Source of the DNA: an uncultured Thiohalocapsa sp.
GTDB lineage: Bacteria; Pseudomonadota; Gammaproteobacteria; Chromatiales; Chromatiaceae
Assembly (NCBI RefSeq): GCF_913062725.1
Contig: NZ_CAJXWY010000006.1
Location: 35,536-99,535 of the forward strand
Reading direction: 5' to 3'
DNA: 64,000 nt
In this document: positions 35,129-47,310 of the stretch, in pieces
Layout of the letters: the number at the start of each line of letters is the position of its first letter
Position numbering within the stretch: the stretch's first letter is position 1
The notes under the pieces: generated by a model
Database searches by the model: none
The model's input: only the letters and a program-made list of their open reading frames with translations
Told to the model about the DNA's origin: nothing
Made by a program: the position numbers and the translations under genes

Positions 35129-36196
35129 TCAGCGCGGTCGCTTCGGTGCCCGCCGGCGGGCGGCGGCGTCGGCCAGTTCCTCGAGCATCGGGACGGTGTC
35201 GTCCCAGCCGATACAGGCGTCGGTGATGCTTTGGCCGTAGCGCAGCGTGACCTCTGGCTTCAGGTCTTGGCGTCCGGCAACGAGGTGGCTTTCGATCATG
35301 GCACCGACGATACGCCGGTCGCCGCGGGCGATTTGTCCGGCCACGTCTTCACAGACGCGAATCTGCTTCTCATGCTGTTTGCGGCTGTTGGCGTGGCTGA
35401 AGTCGATCATGATCTTCGGCCGCAGCCCGGCCGCTTCAATGGCTGCTGCGGCGATGTTGACGCTCTCGGTATCGTAGTTCGGGCGGCCGCCGCCACGCAG
35501 GATGATGTGCGTATCGAGGTTGCCGCGGGTGCTGAAGATGGCGGATTGGCCGTCCTTGGTCAGGGACATGAAGACGTGCGGGCGGGCAGCAGCATGGATG
35601 GCGTCGATGGCCACCTTGACGCTGCCGTCGGTGGCATTCTTGAAGCCCACCGGGCAGGACAGACCGGAGGCGAGCTCGCGATGGCCCTGGCTTTCGGTGG
35701 TGCGTGCGCCGATCGCCCCCCAGCTGACGAGATCTGCGATGTATTGCGGGCTGATGAGGTCGAGGAACTCCGTGCCCGCAGGCACGCCCAGCTCGTTCAG
35801 GTCTAACAGGAGCTTACGCGCCAAGCCCAAGCCCTTGTTGATCTCGAAGCTGCCGTCGAGACCCGGGTCATTGATGAGCCCCTTCCAGCCGACGGTGGAC
35901 CGCGGTTTCTCGAAATACACCCGCATGACGATCATCAGTCGGTCCGCCAGTGTCCGGCGGATCGCCGCCAGGCGCTGGGCATAATCGACGGCCGCCTCCG
36001 TGTCGTGCACCGAGCAGGGCCCCACCACCACCAACAGCCGGTCGTCGTCGCCGTGCAGGATGCGCTGGATTTCGCTGCGGGCGTTGAAAACGGTCGCTGC
36101 TGCCGTCTCGGTGATCGGGAATTCGGCATGCAGATCTTTCGGCGGGATGACCTGCTTGATGTCACGGATACGGAGATCGTCGGTTTCGGGGCGCAT
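35129..36196 (-). CDS. aroG: DAHP synthase, class I (AroG type)
   Basis: 3-Deoxy-D-arabino-heptulosonate 7-phosphate synthase, first step of the shikimate pathway, condensing PEP and erythrose 4-phosphate. The 355-residue product has VVVGPCSVHD, MRVYFEKPRSTVGWKGLINDP, GARTTESQGHRELASGLSCPVGFKN, and IMIDFSHANSRKQ. Metal-binding Cys and His residues are in the GPCS and DFSHAN motifs. The ATG at 36196 gives the AroFGH length. Which aromatic amino acid inhibits it cannot be told reliably here. Confidence 0.96.
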   Translation of the reverse strand: MRPETDDLRIRDIKQVIPPKDLHAEFPITETAAATVFNARSEIQRILHGDDDRLLVVVGPCSVHDTEAAVDYAQRLAAIRRTLADRLMIVMRVYFEKPRSTVGWKGLINDPGLDGSFEINKGLGLARKLLLDLNELGVPAGTEFLDLISPQYIADLVSWGAIGARTTESQGHRELASGLSCPVGFKNATDGSVKVAIDAIHAAARPHVFMSLTKDGQSAIFSTRGNLDTHIILRGGGRPNYDTESVNIAAAAIEAAGLRPKIMIDFSHANSRKQHEKQIRVCEDVAGQIARGDRRIVGAMIESHLVAGRQDLKPEVTLRYGQSITDACIGWDDTVPMLEELADAAARRRAPKRPR

Positions 36197-36517
36197 GGAT
36201 TCCGAGGGCGCGCGATGGGCGCGGTTGTCTGAGCAGATGGCGACGCCGTCGACGGAGCCGCCGGCGCAACGCCGGACGGTGACCGCCACGGATGAGACCC
36301 CTGAGTATACCTGAAGGCGTTTTGGGTGGCCGCAGGCGTATCGGCCAAGACCCGGTGACGGGCATGGCTTGTCGCTACGGCCAGACCTTACAATAAGGGG
36401 TTTTTGTCGGCGGGTGCACAGACGTGCCGCCGCACAGTCTTTCGCGCCGCCCGATGCCCGGCCGTTTAGCCATTGCCGCCGAGCGTCGCCGGCGCTGCTG
36501 CGAGATCGAGCACCGCA
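36197..36517. other. Divergent spacer aroG / lipocalin
   Basis: No gene is evident in these 321 bases. A TACAAT at 36389-36394 facing the lipocalin gene could be a -10 box, but no convincing -35 sits at the right distance. No attenuator-like leader peptide for aroG was recognised. Confidence 0.4.
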
Positions 36518-37249
36518 ATGAACAATGACGGATCCAGCCAGGGGCCGGGGCAACCACCACGCCCGACGGGCCCCATCCGCGCCCAGCGGCGCGGGCGCCG
36601 GCGTCGCCGCGCGGAGACACCCGATACCTGGGCCGAGGAGATTTACGCCGCGCCCAAAGACCAACCGACGGCGGACGCGGACGAGGCGCAGGTGATCGTC
36701 AGCACACGGCTGCGCAAGCCCAAGGTGCATCTGATGGCGCCTGCGACGGCCGGTCACGTGGATCTGCGCCGCTACATGGGCCGTTGGTACGAGATCGCCC
36801 GGCTACCTTACTTCACGCAGCGCCGCTGTGTGAAAGACGTGCACGCCGACTATGTGTTGGGCGACGATGGAATGGTCTACGTGACCAACCGCTGTACGCA
36901 TCAGGACGGCACCATCGGCAGCGCCAAGGGGATCGCGCGGGTGAGCGACCGCGGCACCAACGCGCGGCTCGAGATCAGCTTCCGTACCCTCTACGGCGTG
37001 CATGTGCTTTGGGACGATTACTGGATCATCGGCGTCGGCGCCGACTACGAGTACGCGCTGGTGGGGCAGCCCACACGCAAGCGCGCCTGGGTGCTGAGCC
37101 GAGAGCGCCACCCGAGCGAGCGTCTCATCGCGGCCTGGCTCGCAGAATTTGCGTCCCAGGGCTTCCCGGCGAACGAGTTCCTGCGTACCCGTCAGGACCC
37201 GGCGAGCGCAGCAACCGCCGACGCAGCGGCCACCGCCGCGACTGATTGA
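36518..37249 (+). CDS. Lipocalin-family protein with Arg-rich N-terminus
   Basis: A 243-residue protein whose central domain (about residues 70-215) is a bacterial lipocalin. The signature is YMGRWYEIARLPYFTQRRC, followed by DYVLGDDGMVYVTNRC, SFRTLYGVHVLWDDYWIIGVGADYEYALVGQPTRKRAWVLSR. Blc-type lipocalins are normally outer-membrane lipoproteins. Here the N-terminus is polar and basic (RAQRRGRRRRRAE) with no signal peptide or lipobox, and the C-terminus is Ala-rich. It may be cytoplasmic, or use another start. Ligand unknown, probably a lipid or other hydrophobic molecule. Confidence 0.82.
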   Translation: MNNDGSSQGPGQPPRPTGPIRAQRRGRRRRRAETPDTWAEEIYAAPKDQPTADADEAQVIVSTRLRKPKVHLMAPATAGHVDLRRYMGRWYEIARLPYFTQRRCVKDVHADYVLGDDGMVYVTNRCTHQDGTIGSAKGIARVSDRGTNARLEISFRTLYGVHVLWDDYWIIGVGADYEYALVGQPTRKRAWVLSRERHPSERLIAAWLAEFASQGFPANEFLRTRQDPASAATADAAATAATD

Positions 37250-37331
37250 GCCGGGCTCGCAGGGTGGCGCGCGGCATCCCCGCCACCGTGTTCGCGCCCC
37301 GGGGGCGGGGCTTGCGTCATGGATCGCGCCG

Positions 37332-37826
37332 TCAGCGTCGCTGGACGCCGAAGCGACTCAGCAGTTCTGTCGCTTGATTCATCACGGCGAGCAGCGGCCC
37401 GACGCGCCCCTCGAGCTCAATGCTGTCCAGCAGGTTCTTCGCATAGAGCCCCAGCTCGGTATCTCCGCCGAGGCGCAGGCGCCGGTTGAAGAACAGCGTG
37501 TCCGGGTCCTCCCGGCGTGTGGCCAACAGCAAGAACTCGAAGGTGTTGCCCTCGATGCTGAGGTCATCGGGTGCGCCCTGCCGGGCCGCCTCCAGGCGAC
37601 CCCGCCGCAGCGTGAGTCGGTAATGGAGGCGGGCATCCTGCACGCTGATGCGCATGACCTTCTGCTCCAGGAAGTCGAGCTCCCCGTCCGCCAGCTCAGG
37701 CTGGAAGACCCGGTTCAGGATCTGCGCGAGCGCGGCGCTGTTCAGTCGACCCGGGATGAGTCCGAACGGCAGCGTCAGTAATGCGGGGAGGCGTGGTGCG
37801 TGGAAGACGTCTGTGTGCTCGGACAT
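37332..37826 (-). CDS. ubiT: SCP2-domain ubiquinone factor UbiT
   Basis: A 164-residue protein matching UbiT (YhbT): LPALLTLPFGLIPGRLNSAALAQILNRVFQPELADGELDFLEQKVMRI, a sterol-carrier (SCP2) domain, and LFFNRRLRLGGDTELGLYAKNLLDSIE. UbiT binds isoprenoid quinone precursors and is needed, with UbiU and UbiV, for O2-independent ubiquinone synthesis. ubiU and ubiV are not here. It lies 150 nt downstream of idi on the same strand, which fits an isoprenoid theme. Start at 37826 by family N-terminus. Confidence 0.88.
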   Translation of the reverse strand: MSEHTDVFHAPRLPALLTLPFGLIPGRLNSAALAQILNRVFQPELADGELDFLEQKVMRISVQDARLHYRLTLRRGRLEAARQGAPDDLSIEGNTFEFLLLATRREDPDTLFFNRRLRLGGDTELGLYAKNLLDSIELEGRVGPLLAVMNQATELLSRFGVQRR

Positions 37827-37976
37827 GTGGGCATTCAACGAGGCGAAGGGCGACGGACGGGGTGCGGCCATCGGGGCGTGTGGACGGCGCGGCCACTTGT
37901 CGCCGCACGCGCTACAGCGCCCCGACGGCATGACGGTGGCGATGACCACCAGATCGGGCGGGCGCCGGGGCGATAC

Positions 37977-38570
37977 TCAGGCGGCCGAGATCATGCCCCG
38001 GGCCTTCAGGCCATGGATCGCCGGCCAGAACTCGGTGCGCAGTCGCCGCCATTCCATGACGAACCAGGGGGTCACACGATCCGGATGCTGCTGGGTCAGG
38101 CGATCGACGTCGACACAGGGCAGCCATTGCCAGGCCGCGATTTCGCTGGGATTGACATCGATCCGCACCGACGACGGCACCTTGCCGACGAATACGGAGC
38201 ATAGCTCGTGCTCGGCGCCGGCGTCCCTGAACGCCGCCTGATATTGAAAGCGGTAGAGGAACTCGAGGTCCGCGTCGACGGCGAGCTCTTCACGCAGCCG
38301 GCGATGCACGGCCTGCTCGTAGCTCTCGCCACGCCGGGGATGGCTGCAACAGCTGTTGGACCAGTACAGGGGCCAGAGCGGCTTCTCGCCGCTGCGTTGT
38401 TGCAGCAGCACCTCGTCCTGCTCCGTGAACAGGAAGATCGAAAAGGCACGGTGCAGTAAGCCGTCCCCGAGGTGGGCGTTGGCCTTGGTCTCGTAGCCGG
38501 TGACGTTATCCTCGCCGTCCACCAGGATCAGCGGCTCATGATCGAAGGATACGGTCTTGTGCTTGCTCAA
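37977..38570 (-). CDS. idi: Isopentenyl-diphosphate isomerase, type I
   Basis: Interconverts IPP and DMAPP for isoprenoid, quinone and carotenoid synthesis. The 197-residue Nudix-fold product has the catalytic Cys in YWSNSCCSHPRRGE and the Glu in RRLREELAVDADLEF, with LLHRAFSIFLFTEQDEVLLQQR before. No ATG fits; the start is a TTG at 38570 preceded by AGGAGATCGCAC, a good ribosome site. Type I enzymes are common in phototrophic and carotenoid-forming bacteria, but that is only suggestive. Confidence 0.92.
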   Translation of the reverse strand: MSKHKTVSFDHEPLILVDGEDNVTGYETKANAHLGDGLLHRAFSIFLFTEQDEVLLQQRSGEKPLWPLYWSNSCCSHPRRGESYEQAVHRRLREELAVDADLEFLYRFQYQAAFRDAGAEHELCSVFVGKVPSSVRIDVNPSEIAAWQWLPCVDVDRLTQQHPDRVTPWFVMEWRRLRTEFWPAIHGLKARGMISAA

Positions 38571-39087
38571 GTGCGATCTCCTGCCCGTTCGGGCCGCGCG
38601 CCGGTGCGTCGGCAGCCGATCCCACCGCCACCGCAACCCGATGACCGCGGCCGCCAGTCGGGCGCCGGTGGGGCGTTGACAGCGCCAACTGACCCGGGCG
38701 CGCCCTGAGGGATAAGACTGCCACAAACCGCATCGCAGGCGGTTGACGATCGGCAATCGTGTGCCGGCCCGGCGGCCGTCATCACACTTTAAGTGTTTTT
38801 GTCCTCAGGCAAGACATTCGCAATGTCCGCAGCCGTCGCCCCGGGCAGCGCCCGCCCTGTGCCTACAACGATACCTGGCTGCTGCGGCGCTCCGGCGGCA
38901 GGGAAAAACCGGGCGCCTGGGCTGGCGGCTCGACTGAAGCCGGATTGCGCCTGATCCGCAGGCTGCAACCCGGGGTCCACCGACTGAATGGCGTCGACCG
39001 ATATGGAACACTCAAGCCCTTGTGACGACTGCCTGGCCGATCCTGCTATCCCAGGCACCAGCAATGCGGCAACAGGGAGCCATATCG
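38571..39087. other. Divergent spacer idi / DMFase-like gene
   Basis: No gene is supported in this 517-base stretch. It holds two small symmetric sites at 38784-38796 and 38813-38827, described separately, in a locally AT-richer patch. Nothing else was recognised. Confidence 0.45.
38784..38827. promoter_or_regulatory. Two operator-like palindromes
   Basis: ACACTT-T-AAGTGT (38784-38796) and GACATT-CGC-AATGTC (38813-38827) are perfect inverted repeats 16 nt apart, between divergent genes. The first is followed by TTTTT, so a weak terminator reading is possible on the plus strand, but no upstream plus-strand gene exists nearby. Confidence 0.4.
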
Positions 39088-41676
39088 ATGCCTGACCCCC
39101 GTCATGCGGACCGCCGTCGCCCGACACGGGCACCCCAGGGTGGTGCCGCCGTCCACACGATTCCGGCGAGCCTCCTCGCCCTCGCGCTGGGTCTCTGCTG
39201 CCTGGCCGCCGCAGCAACGGCCCGTGCAGCCGACAATCCGATCGTGATCGAGAATCGCCAGCAAGGCACCTGGGACTGGGTGCTCAGCAAGCCCGCCAAC
39301 GACCGCGAGCACCAGATCAAGGGCTATGCGTCCAAGGCGAGCGTGGCCCACGGCGAGCGGCTCGATTTTCATGTGTCGGTGTCGCCACCGCAAGACTATC
39401 GCATCCAGATTTATCGGATGGGCTGGTACGGTGGCACCGGTGGCCGCTTCATGATGGCGAGTGACCCGTTGCAGGGGCGCACGCAGCCGCCTGCCGTCCT
39501 GGACGAGACCACGGGCCTGATCACGACACCCTGGTCGGCGGACTACAGTCTCAGTATTCCCGATGAATGGGTCAGTGGGGTCTATGCCGCCAAGTTGATC
39601 AATGCTGAAGGCTTCGATAATTACATCATCTTTGTGGTGCGTGATGACGAGCGCACCGCCGATCTGCTGTTCCAGCGCTCGGTGACCACCGATCAGGCCT
39701 ATAATAACTATCCGGATGACGGCCGCACGGGCAAGAGCCTCTACAACTTCAATAGCTATGGCCGTGATACGGTGGCTGGTGAGCTGCGTGCAGTCAAGGT
39801 CTCGTTTGATCGTCCCTATGCCCGCAAGGGCGACGGCAGCTTCTTCGATTGGGAGTTCCAGCTGCTGCGCTGGCTCGAGCGCCAGGGCTATGACGTCAGC
39901 TACAGCACCAATATCGATACCCATCGCAGGCCGTCACGGCTGCTGGATTTCTCCGCATTTCTTTCCACCGGACATGACGAATACTGGTCGAAAGCCATGC
40001 GCGATGCCGTGACGGCTGCACGGGACGCCGGCGTGCACCTGGCCTTTTTTGGTGCCAATGCGGGTTATTGGCAAGCTCGTTTCGAGCCATCCGGCGATGG
40101 TGTGCCAGACCGGATCATCACCGTTTATAAAAATCAGCAGCTCGATCCGGTGACCGATCTGCAGCGCAAGACAATCCTCTTTCGTGACATTCCCGGACGT
40201 GCCGAGCAACAGCTCATCGGTGTGCAATACCTGTCCTTCGGCGATTGGGACGAGAATACTGACTTCGTGGTCAGCAAGAGTGATCACTGGCTCTACCAAG
40301 GCACCGGCTTCAGCGATGGCGATCGCGTGCGGGGCATTATCGGCTACGAGATCGACAGCTTTCAGCCGGAATATGCGACGCCGCCCGGCACGGATCAAAC
40401 CTTGCTGTCGGCCTCGCCCTACCAGGATGCCTACGGCAACACGGTGATCGCCAATGCCTCCATTTATCAGGCCCCGAGCGGAGCCTGGGTGTTCGCCAGC
40501 GGCACCATGAGCTGGAGCTGGGCCCTGGACGAGCCGGGCTACGTCGACCCGCGCATCCAGCAGACCACCGCCAACCTGATTGCCGCCTTCACCGGCGCCG
40601 CACCGCCTGAGGAACCGTCGCCCTGCGGCTCGCCGCTGGGCGCGTCGGGCACGCCGACCGATGCCGGTGATGAGCGTCTGGTCTATGAAGACGCCGAAGA
40701 TGGCGATACCGCCGGATGGCGAGTCTATGCCGGCACCGGCAACATCGAGAACCGACTGGACGAAGAGCGCGGCAGTTGTGTGATCGCGCTCACGGGCGAT
40801 GGTATGGAGACCGGCTATGTGCTGAGCAGCGCAGATGGGTCCGCCTGGCAGGATCGCGAGCGCACATTGCTGTCGTTGGCCCTCAGCTATGGCGAGCCCT
40901 TTACGGTTTATGTGGATGTCGATACCAGCGCCGGCCAACGCTATCTGTACTACAGCCCGACGGGCATCGGCGATAACTGGACCTGGGAAAATTATATCCA
41001 CTACGGCCTCGACGGCGATCTCGCCGGTGGTGGCTGGCAGCGTCTCGAGCGCGATCTCGCCGCCGACCTGCAGGCGGTCGAGCCAGAGTCGACGCTGGTG
41101 CAAGTCAACCGCATACTGATCCGGGGCAGCGGACGCGTCGATGACATCGCGCTGAGTCGAACCGCATCGGCGCCGGAGAATATCCGCACCTATGAAGACG
41201 CGGAAGATGGAGAGACGGCCGGCTGGCGGGTCTATGCCGGTCTCGGCAGTATTGAAAACCTGCAAGACAGCCAGCAGGGCAGTCGGGTGATCGCGCTGCA
41301 GGGCACGGGCACGGACACCGGATACCAGCTACGCGATCCATCCGGCAACGATTGGCAAGACGGCGAGCGCAGCCTGCTGGCACTGGAGCTGAGCTACAGC
41401 GAGCCTTTCCTGCTTTATATCGACGTCGAAACCAGCGCTGGGCAACGTTATTTGCATTACAGCCCAGCGGGTCTTGGCAACGACTGGACCTGGGAAAACT
41501 ATATCCACTACGGCCTCGACCAGACACTGACAAATGGTGCCTGGCAGCGCATCGAGCGCGATCTGGCTGCGGATTTGCGCAGCGCAGAGCCCGGCGTGGA
41601 GTTACTGCAGGTCAATACGCTGCTCATCCGCGGCAGCGGGCGGTTGGATAATGTGCAGCTGCGGGGGAATGAATGA
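39088..41676 (+). CDS. Secreted DMFase-beta-like protein with duplicated C-terminal domain
   Basis: An 862-residue exported protein; the signal peptide ends near TARAADNP. Residues about 50-530 resemble the large-subunit domain of N,N-dimethylformamidase-like proteins (IQIYRMGWYGGTGGR, AYNNY...GKSLYNFNSYGRD, FLSTGHDEYWSKAMRDAV, FASGTMSWSWALD). Two tandem ~160-residue domains follow, each starting YEDAEDG(D/E)TAGWRVYAG and containing TWENYIHYGLD and LIRGSGR(V/L)D; they look like beta-sandwich binding modules. Real DMFase activity is unproven. The ATG at 39088 follows GGGAG. Isolated gene, convergent with mfd. Confidence 0.75.
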   Translation: MPDPRHADRRRPTRAPQGGAAVHTIPASLLALALGLCCLAAAATARAADNPIVIENRQQGTWDWVLSKPANDREHQIKGYASKASVAHGERLDFHVSVSPPQDYRIQIYRMGWYGGTGGRFMMASDPLQGRTQPPAVLDETTGLITTPWSADYSLSIPDEWVSGVYAAKLINAEGFDNYIIFVVRDDERTADLLFQRSVTTDQAYNNYPDDGRTGKSLYNFNSYGRDTVAGELRAVKVSFDRPYARKGDGSFFDWEFQLLRWLERQGYDVSYSTNIDTHRRPSRLLDFSAFLSTGHDEYWSKAMRDAVTAARDAGVHLAFFGANAGYWQARFEPSGDGVPDRIITVYKNQQLDPVTDLQRKTILFRDIPGRAEQQLIGVQYLSFGDWDENTDFVVSKSDHWLYQGTGFSDGDRVRGIIGYEIDSFQPEYATPPGTDQTLLSASPYQDAYGNTVIANASIYQAPSGAWVFASGTMSWSWALDEPGYVDPRIQQTTANLIAAFTGAAPPEEPSPCGSPLGASGTPTDAGDERLVYEDAEDGDTAGWRVYAGTGNIENRLDEERGSCVIALTGDGMETGYVLSSADGSAWQDRERTLLSLALSYGEPFTVYVDVDTSAGQRYLYYSPTGIGDNWTWENYIHYGLDGDLAGGGWQRLERDLAADLQAVEPESTLVQVNRILIRGSGRVDDIALSRTASAPENIRTYEDAEDGETAGWRVYAGLGSIENLQDSQQGSRVIALQGTGTDTGYQLRDPSGNDWQDGERSLLALELSYSEPFLLYIDVETSAGQRYLHYSPAGLGNDWTWENYIHYGLDQTLTNGAWQRIERDLAADLRSAEPGVELLQVNTLLIRGSGRLDNVQLRGNE

Positions 41677-41870
41677 TCGGGTGCCGGGGGACCGTCAAGG
41701 TCTCTCGGGAGCAGCCCGCGGAAACCGATGACCGGGGGGCGACGGGTATACCGGCGCGGGCCCCGCGCCTCGGCGCCGGGGCCGTACGGCGGTGGCGGTC
41801 GAGTCGGCGCAGTGCCTCGGCAGGCTGGGCCGGCGCGATGGGGTCGAGCCGGGCGTGTTGCGGCTGGTCC

Positions 41871-45425
<3,555 letters not shown>

Positions 45426-45894
45426 GGCAGGTCTCCGGCGGTGGCGCGGACGCGGCTCGCGGCGGTGGCCGCCAGCGGGACATGACCGCGTGCGACGCAC
45501 CGGCGCCGGGCTACGGCGCGCTCGTGGTCATCGCAAAGGCCGTGGAGGGGGGCGTGACACGCGCGTGTGTCGCCGGTGGCGTGGCAGAGCATCCGGATCA
45601 TGGGTCGTGGTGGGCTAGGCAATGTCGACGGCGTTGGGCCGTCCCCGTCGGGCAGATTCGTCGGTCGGTACTGAGCGGTTCGTTGTGATGCCCCTCGGCG
45701 CGCCGCGGAGGGCGCCGCGGCGTGCGGTCACCGCGTTGCGGCCGTATGTTCCCACAGAGACGGCCGTCTTTCAGGGCCTGCGCGAGGTGTTTGCGACCGT
45801 ACGTGCGCGGATGCCCGAGGGCTAGGCTGGATCTGTTTGCGACCGTTAATAATGCCGCCGTGCTAACCTTTTGCAACTCGCAATGGAGGTCGAA
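45426..45894. other. Spacer upstream of mfd with a direct repeat
   Basis: No convincing gene was found in these 469 bases; the open frames are Arg/Pro-rich. The 13-nt direct repeat TGTTTGCGACCGT occurs at 45788-45800 and 45834-45846, just before the small membrane protein gene. Confidence 0.45.
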
Positions 45895-46026
45895 ATGCTG
45901 ACAATACTGTTTTGGGTGGCGGTGGGGATCGTCGTCGGCTGGAATCTGCCGCAGCCCGCGTGGGCGAAGCAGATGCAGGCGCGCGTGATGGGCGTGGTCA
46001 GAGAACTGACCGGTCAGCGGCGCTGA
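45895..46026 (+). CDS. 43-residue single-pass membrane protein
   Basis: The ATG at 45895 is preceded by a strong ATGGAGGT ribosome site. The product begins MLTILFWVAVGIVVGWNLPQ, one hydrophobic helix (about residues 3-18), and ends in an amphipathic, basic tail (VMGVVRELTGQRR). It resembles many tiny proteobacterial membrane proteins but no specific family was recognised. A direct repeat lies upstream and a convergent-terminator-like hairpin downstream. Confidence 0.65.
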   Translation: MLTILFWVAVGIVVGWNLPQPAWAKQMQARVMGVVRELTGQRR

Positions 46027-46037
46027 AAACCGGCATG

Positions 46038-46073
46038 GCCGCTGCGCCCGGCGCAGCCGGGCCGCGCAGCGGC
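46038..46073. terminator. Inverted repeat between convergent genes
   Basis: Perfect 10-bp arms GCCGCTGCGC (46038-46047) and GCGCAGCGGC (46064-46073) around a GC-rich loop. It lies between the 43-residue protein gene (plus) and the YceI gene (minus), whose 3' ends face each other. On the minus strand TTTT follows within about 10 nt. It may serve as a shared terminator. Confidence 0.45.
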
Positions 46074-46093
46074 TCTGGACAGGGGCGCGGCCC

Positions 46094-46666
46094 TCAGCCG
46101 TCCTGGCGGATGCCTTCCACGGATAAGATCATTTCCACGTCGGTGGCCGCCGGCCCCAGGTCGTAGTCGATGCCGAAGCCCTTCAACGGAAAGCTGGTGC
46201 TGCCCTGGAAGCCCCGCCGGTAGCCGCCCCAGGGATCGGGGCCGGCACCGATTTCCTCCACCTCCAGGGTCACTGGCTTGGTGATGCCGCGCAGCGTGAG
46301 GTCACCGTTGACAATACCGGTGCCGTCTTCGTTCCAGGTGACCGCGGTGCTCTCGAAGCGCGCATCAGGGTACTCGTCGACGTCCAGGAAGTCTTCGCCG
46401 CGCAGGTGCTTGTCGCGCTCGGCATGGCTCGAGTCCAGGCTCGCCGTCTCGATGTCCACCTGGATGGTGGCGTTGCTGGGATTCTCGGTGTCGTAGGTGA
46501 AGCCACCGGAGAAGTCGTTGAACCGTCCATACAGCCAGCTGTAGCCCAGATGCTTGATGCGGAACTGGACAAAGGCGTGGGCGCCCTCGGTGTCGATGAC
46601 ATACGCCTCGACTTCGGCGGCGGTTACGGCTGGTGGCAGAGCAGCGCCGGCGATGGCGGTGGTCAA
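46094..46666 (-). CDS. YceI-family periplasmic protein (start uncertain)
   Basis: A YceI-fold lipocalin-like protein of about 190 residues that binds isoprenoid-type lipids: VEAYVIDTEGAHAFVQFRIKHLGYSWLYGRFNDFSGGFTYD, SLDSSHAERDKHLRGEDFLDVDEYPDARFESTAV, GDLTLRGITKPVTLEV. The N-terminal TTAIAGAALPPAVTA looks like the end of a signal peptide, but the frame has only a TTG start and no basic n-region. In another frame directly upstream, an ATG at about 46690 reads MVPAPAKLL. A one-base change would join the two into a normal signal peptide, so a frameshift or sequencing error is possible. Confidence 0.85.
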   Translation of the reverse strand: MTTAIAGAALPPAVTAAEVEAYVIDTEGAHAFVQFRIKHLGYSWLYGRFNDFSGGFTYDTENPSNATIQVDIETASLDSSHAERDKHLRGEDFLDVDEYPDARFESTAVTWNEDGTGIVNGDLTLRGITKPVTLEVEEIGAGPDPWGGYRRGFQGSTSFPLKGFGIDYDLGPAATDVEMILSVEGIRQDG

Positions 46667-46750
46667 GGAGTTTTGCGGGGGCTGGAACCATTACAGGCGC
46701 GCGCCTGCGCCCCTCGGTGAGCGTCGCCGGGGGCTGCGTAAGTCTTGCTC

Positions 46751-46768
46751 CCGTCATAAAAATTTCAC
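46751..46768 (+). promoter_or_regulatory. Pho-box-like site 1
   Basis: CCGTCAT-AAAA-ATTTCAC has the 7+4+7 layout of the PhoB site (consensus CTGTCAT, AT-rich spacer, CTGTCAC-like). It is over 600 nt before pstS but about 85 nt from the YceI gene on the opposite strand, so its target is unclear. Confidence 0.4.
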
Positions 46769-47292
46769 AAACGTGCTTCGTTGTGTCGTCACACTTCAAC
46801 CCGGCGGTCGGTTGCTGCCGTCGATTTCCGGGCCCGCCGTATGGGCAACGAACGGCATCACACCTGCAGCCCTCGGTGTCGTGGTGGCAGACAGGCGCGC
46901 ACACTCGTCGCGTGAGTCGCAGATGGCGAGTGGACGTCTTCGGTTCGCAATGGGATGACTCAGGCGGCCCTTGAGGGCGCAGGCCGTCGCGATCAGGCGG
47001 GTTGCTCATCGCCACCGGAATCGCCGCTGCTGCGAGCCCCTCGGGCGGCACAAACCAGCACCATCGGCGTGTGCTTTGCGCCCGTTGGCCCCCGTCGATC
47101 TGCCGGTCGCGCCCGCGACGCTAGGACGGTACGACGCTGCCGTTAGCCGTCGATGGCTCGCCCGCGGCCCTGCCCACTGCGCGTAAGAGCGTTGGCCCAC
47201 CGGGACCGCTCCTCCCGCGCGTTCGCCGGCGGGCTCCCAACATTGTCACCCGCCACCGCTGCCGTCGGGCCACCATCGGCGATTCCCGGATG

Positions 47293-47310
47293 TCTTCATC
47301 AAAGATTCAC
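47293..47310 (+). promoter_or_regulatory. Pho-box-like site 2
   Basis: TCTTCAT-CAAA-GATTCAC, a weaker match with the TCAT/TCAC cores spaced correctly, about 75 nt before the pstS start. The position suits phosphate control of the pst operon. No clear -10 box follows. Confidence 0.35.

Noticed and set aside
41677..41870. GC-rich inverted sequence between the DMFase-like gene and mfd as a terminator
   Set aside because: Complementary GC blocks exist but no T run and no clean stem could be defined.
45598..45876. Open frames of 65-92 residues between mfd and the 43-residue protein gene
   Set aside because: Both strands are open with Arg/Pro/His-rich peptides and no ribosome sites, so neither is supported.
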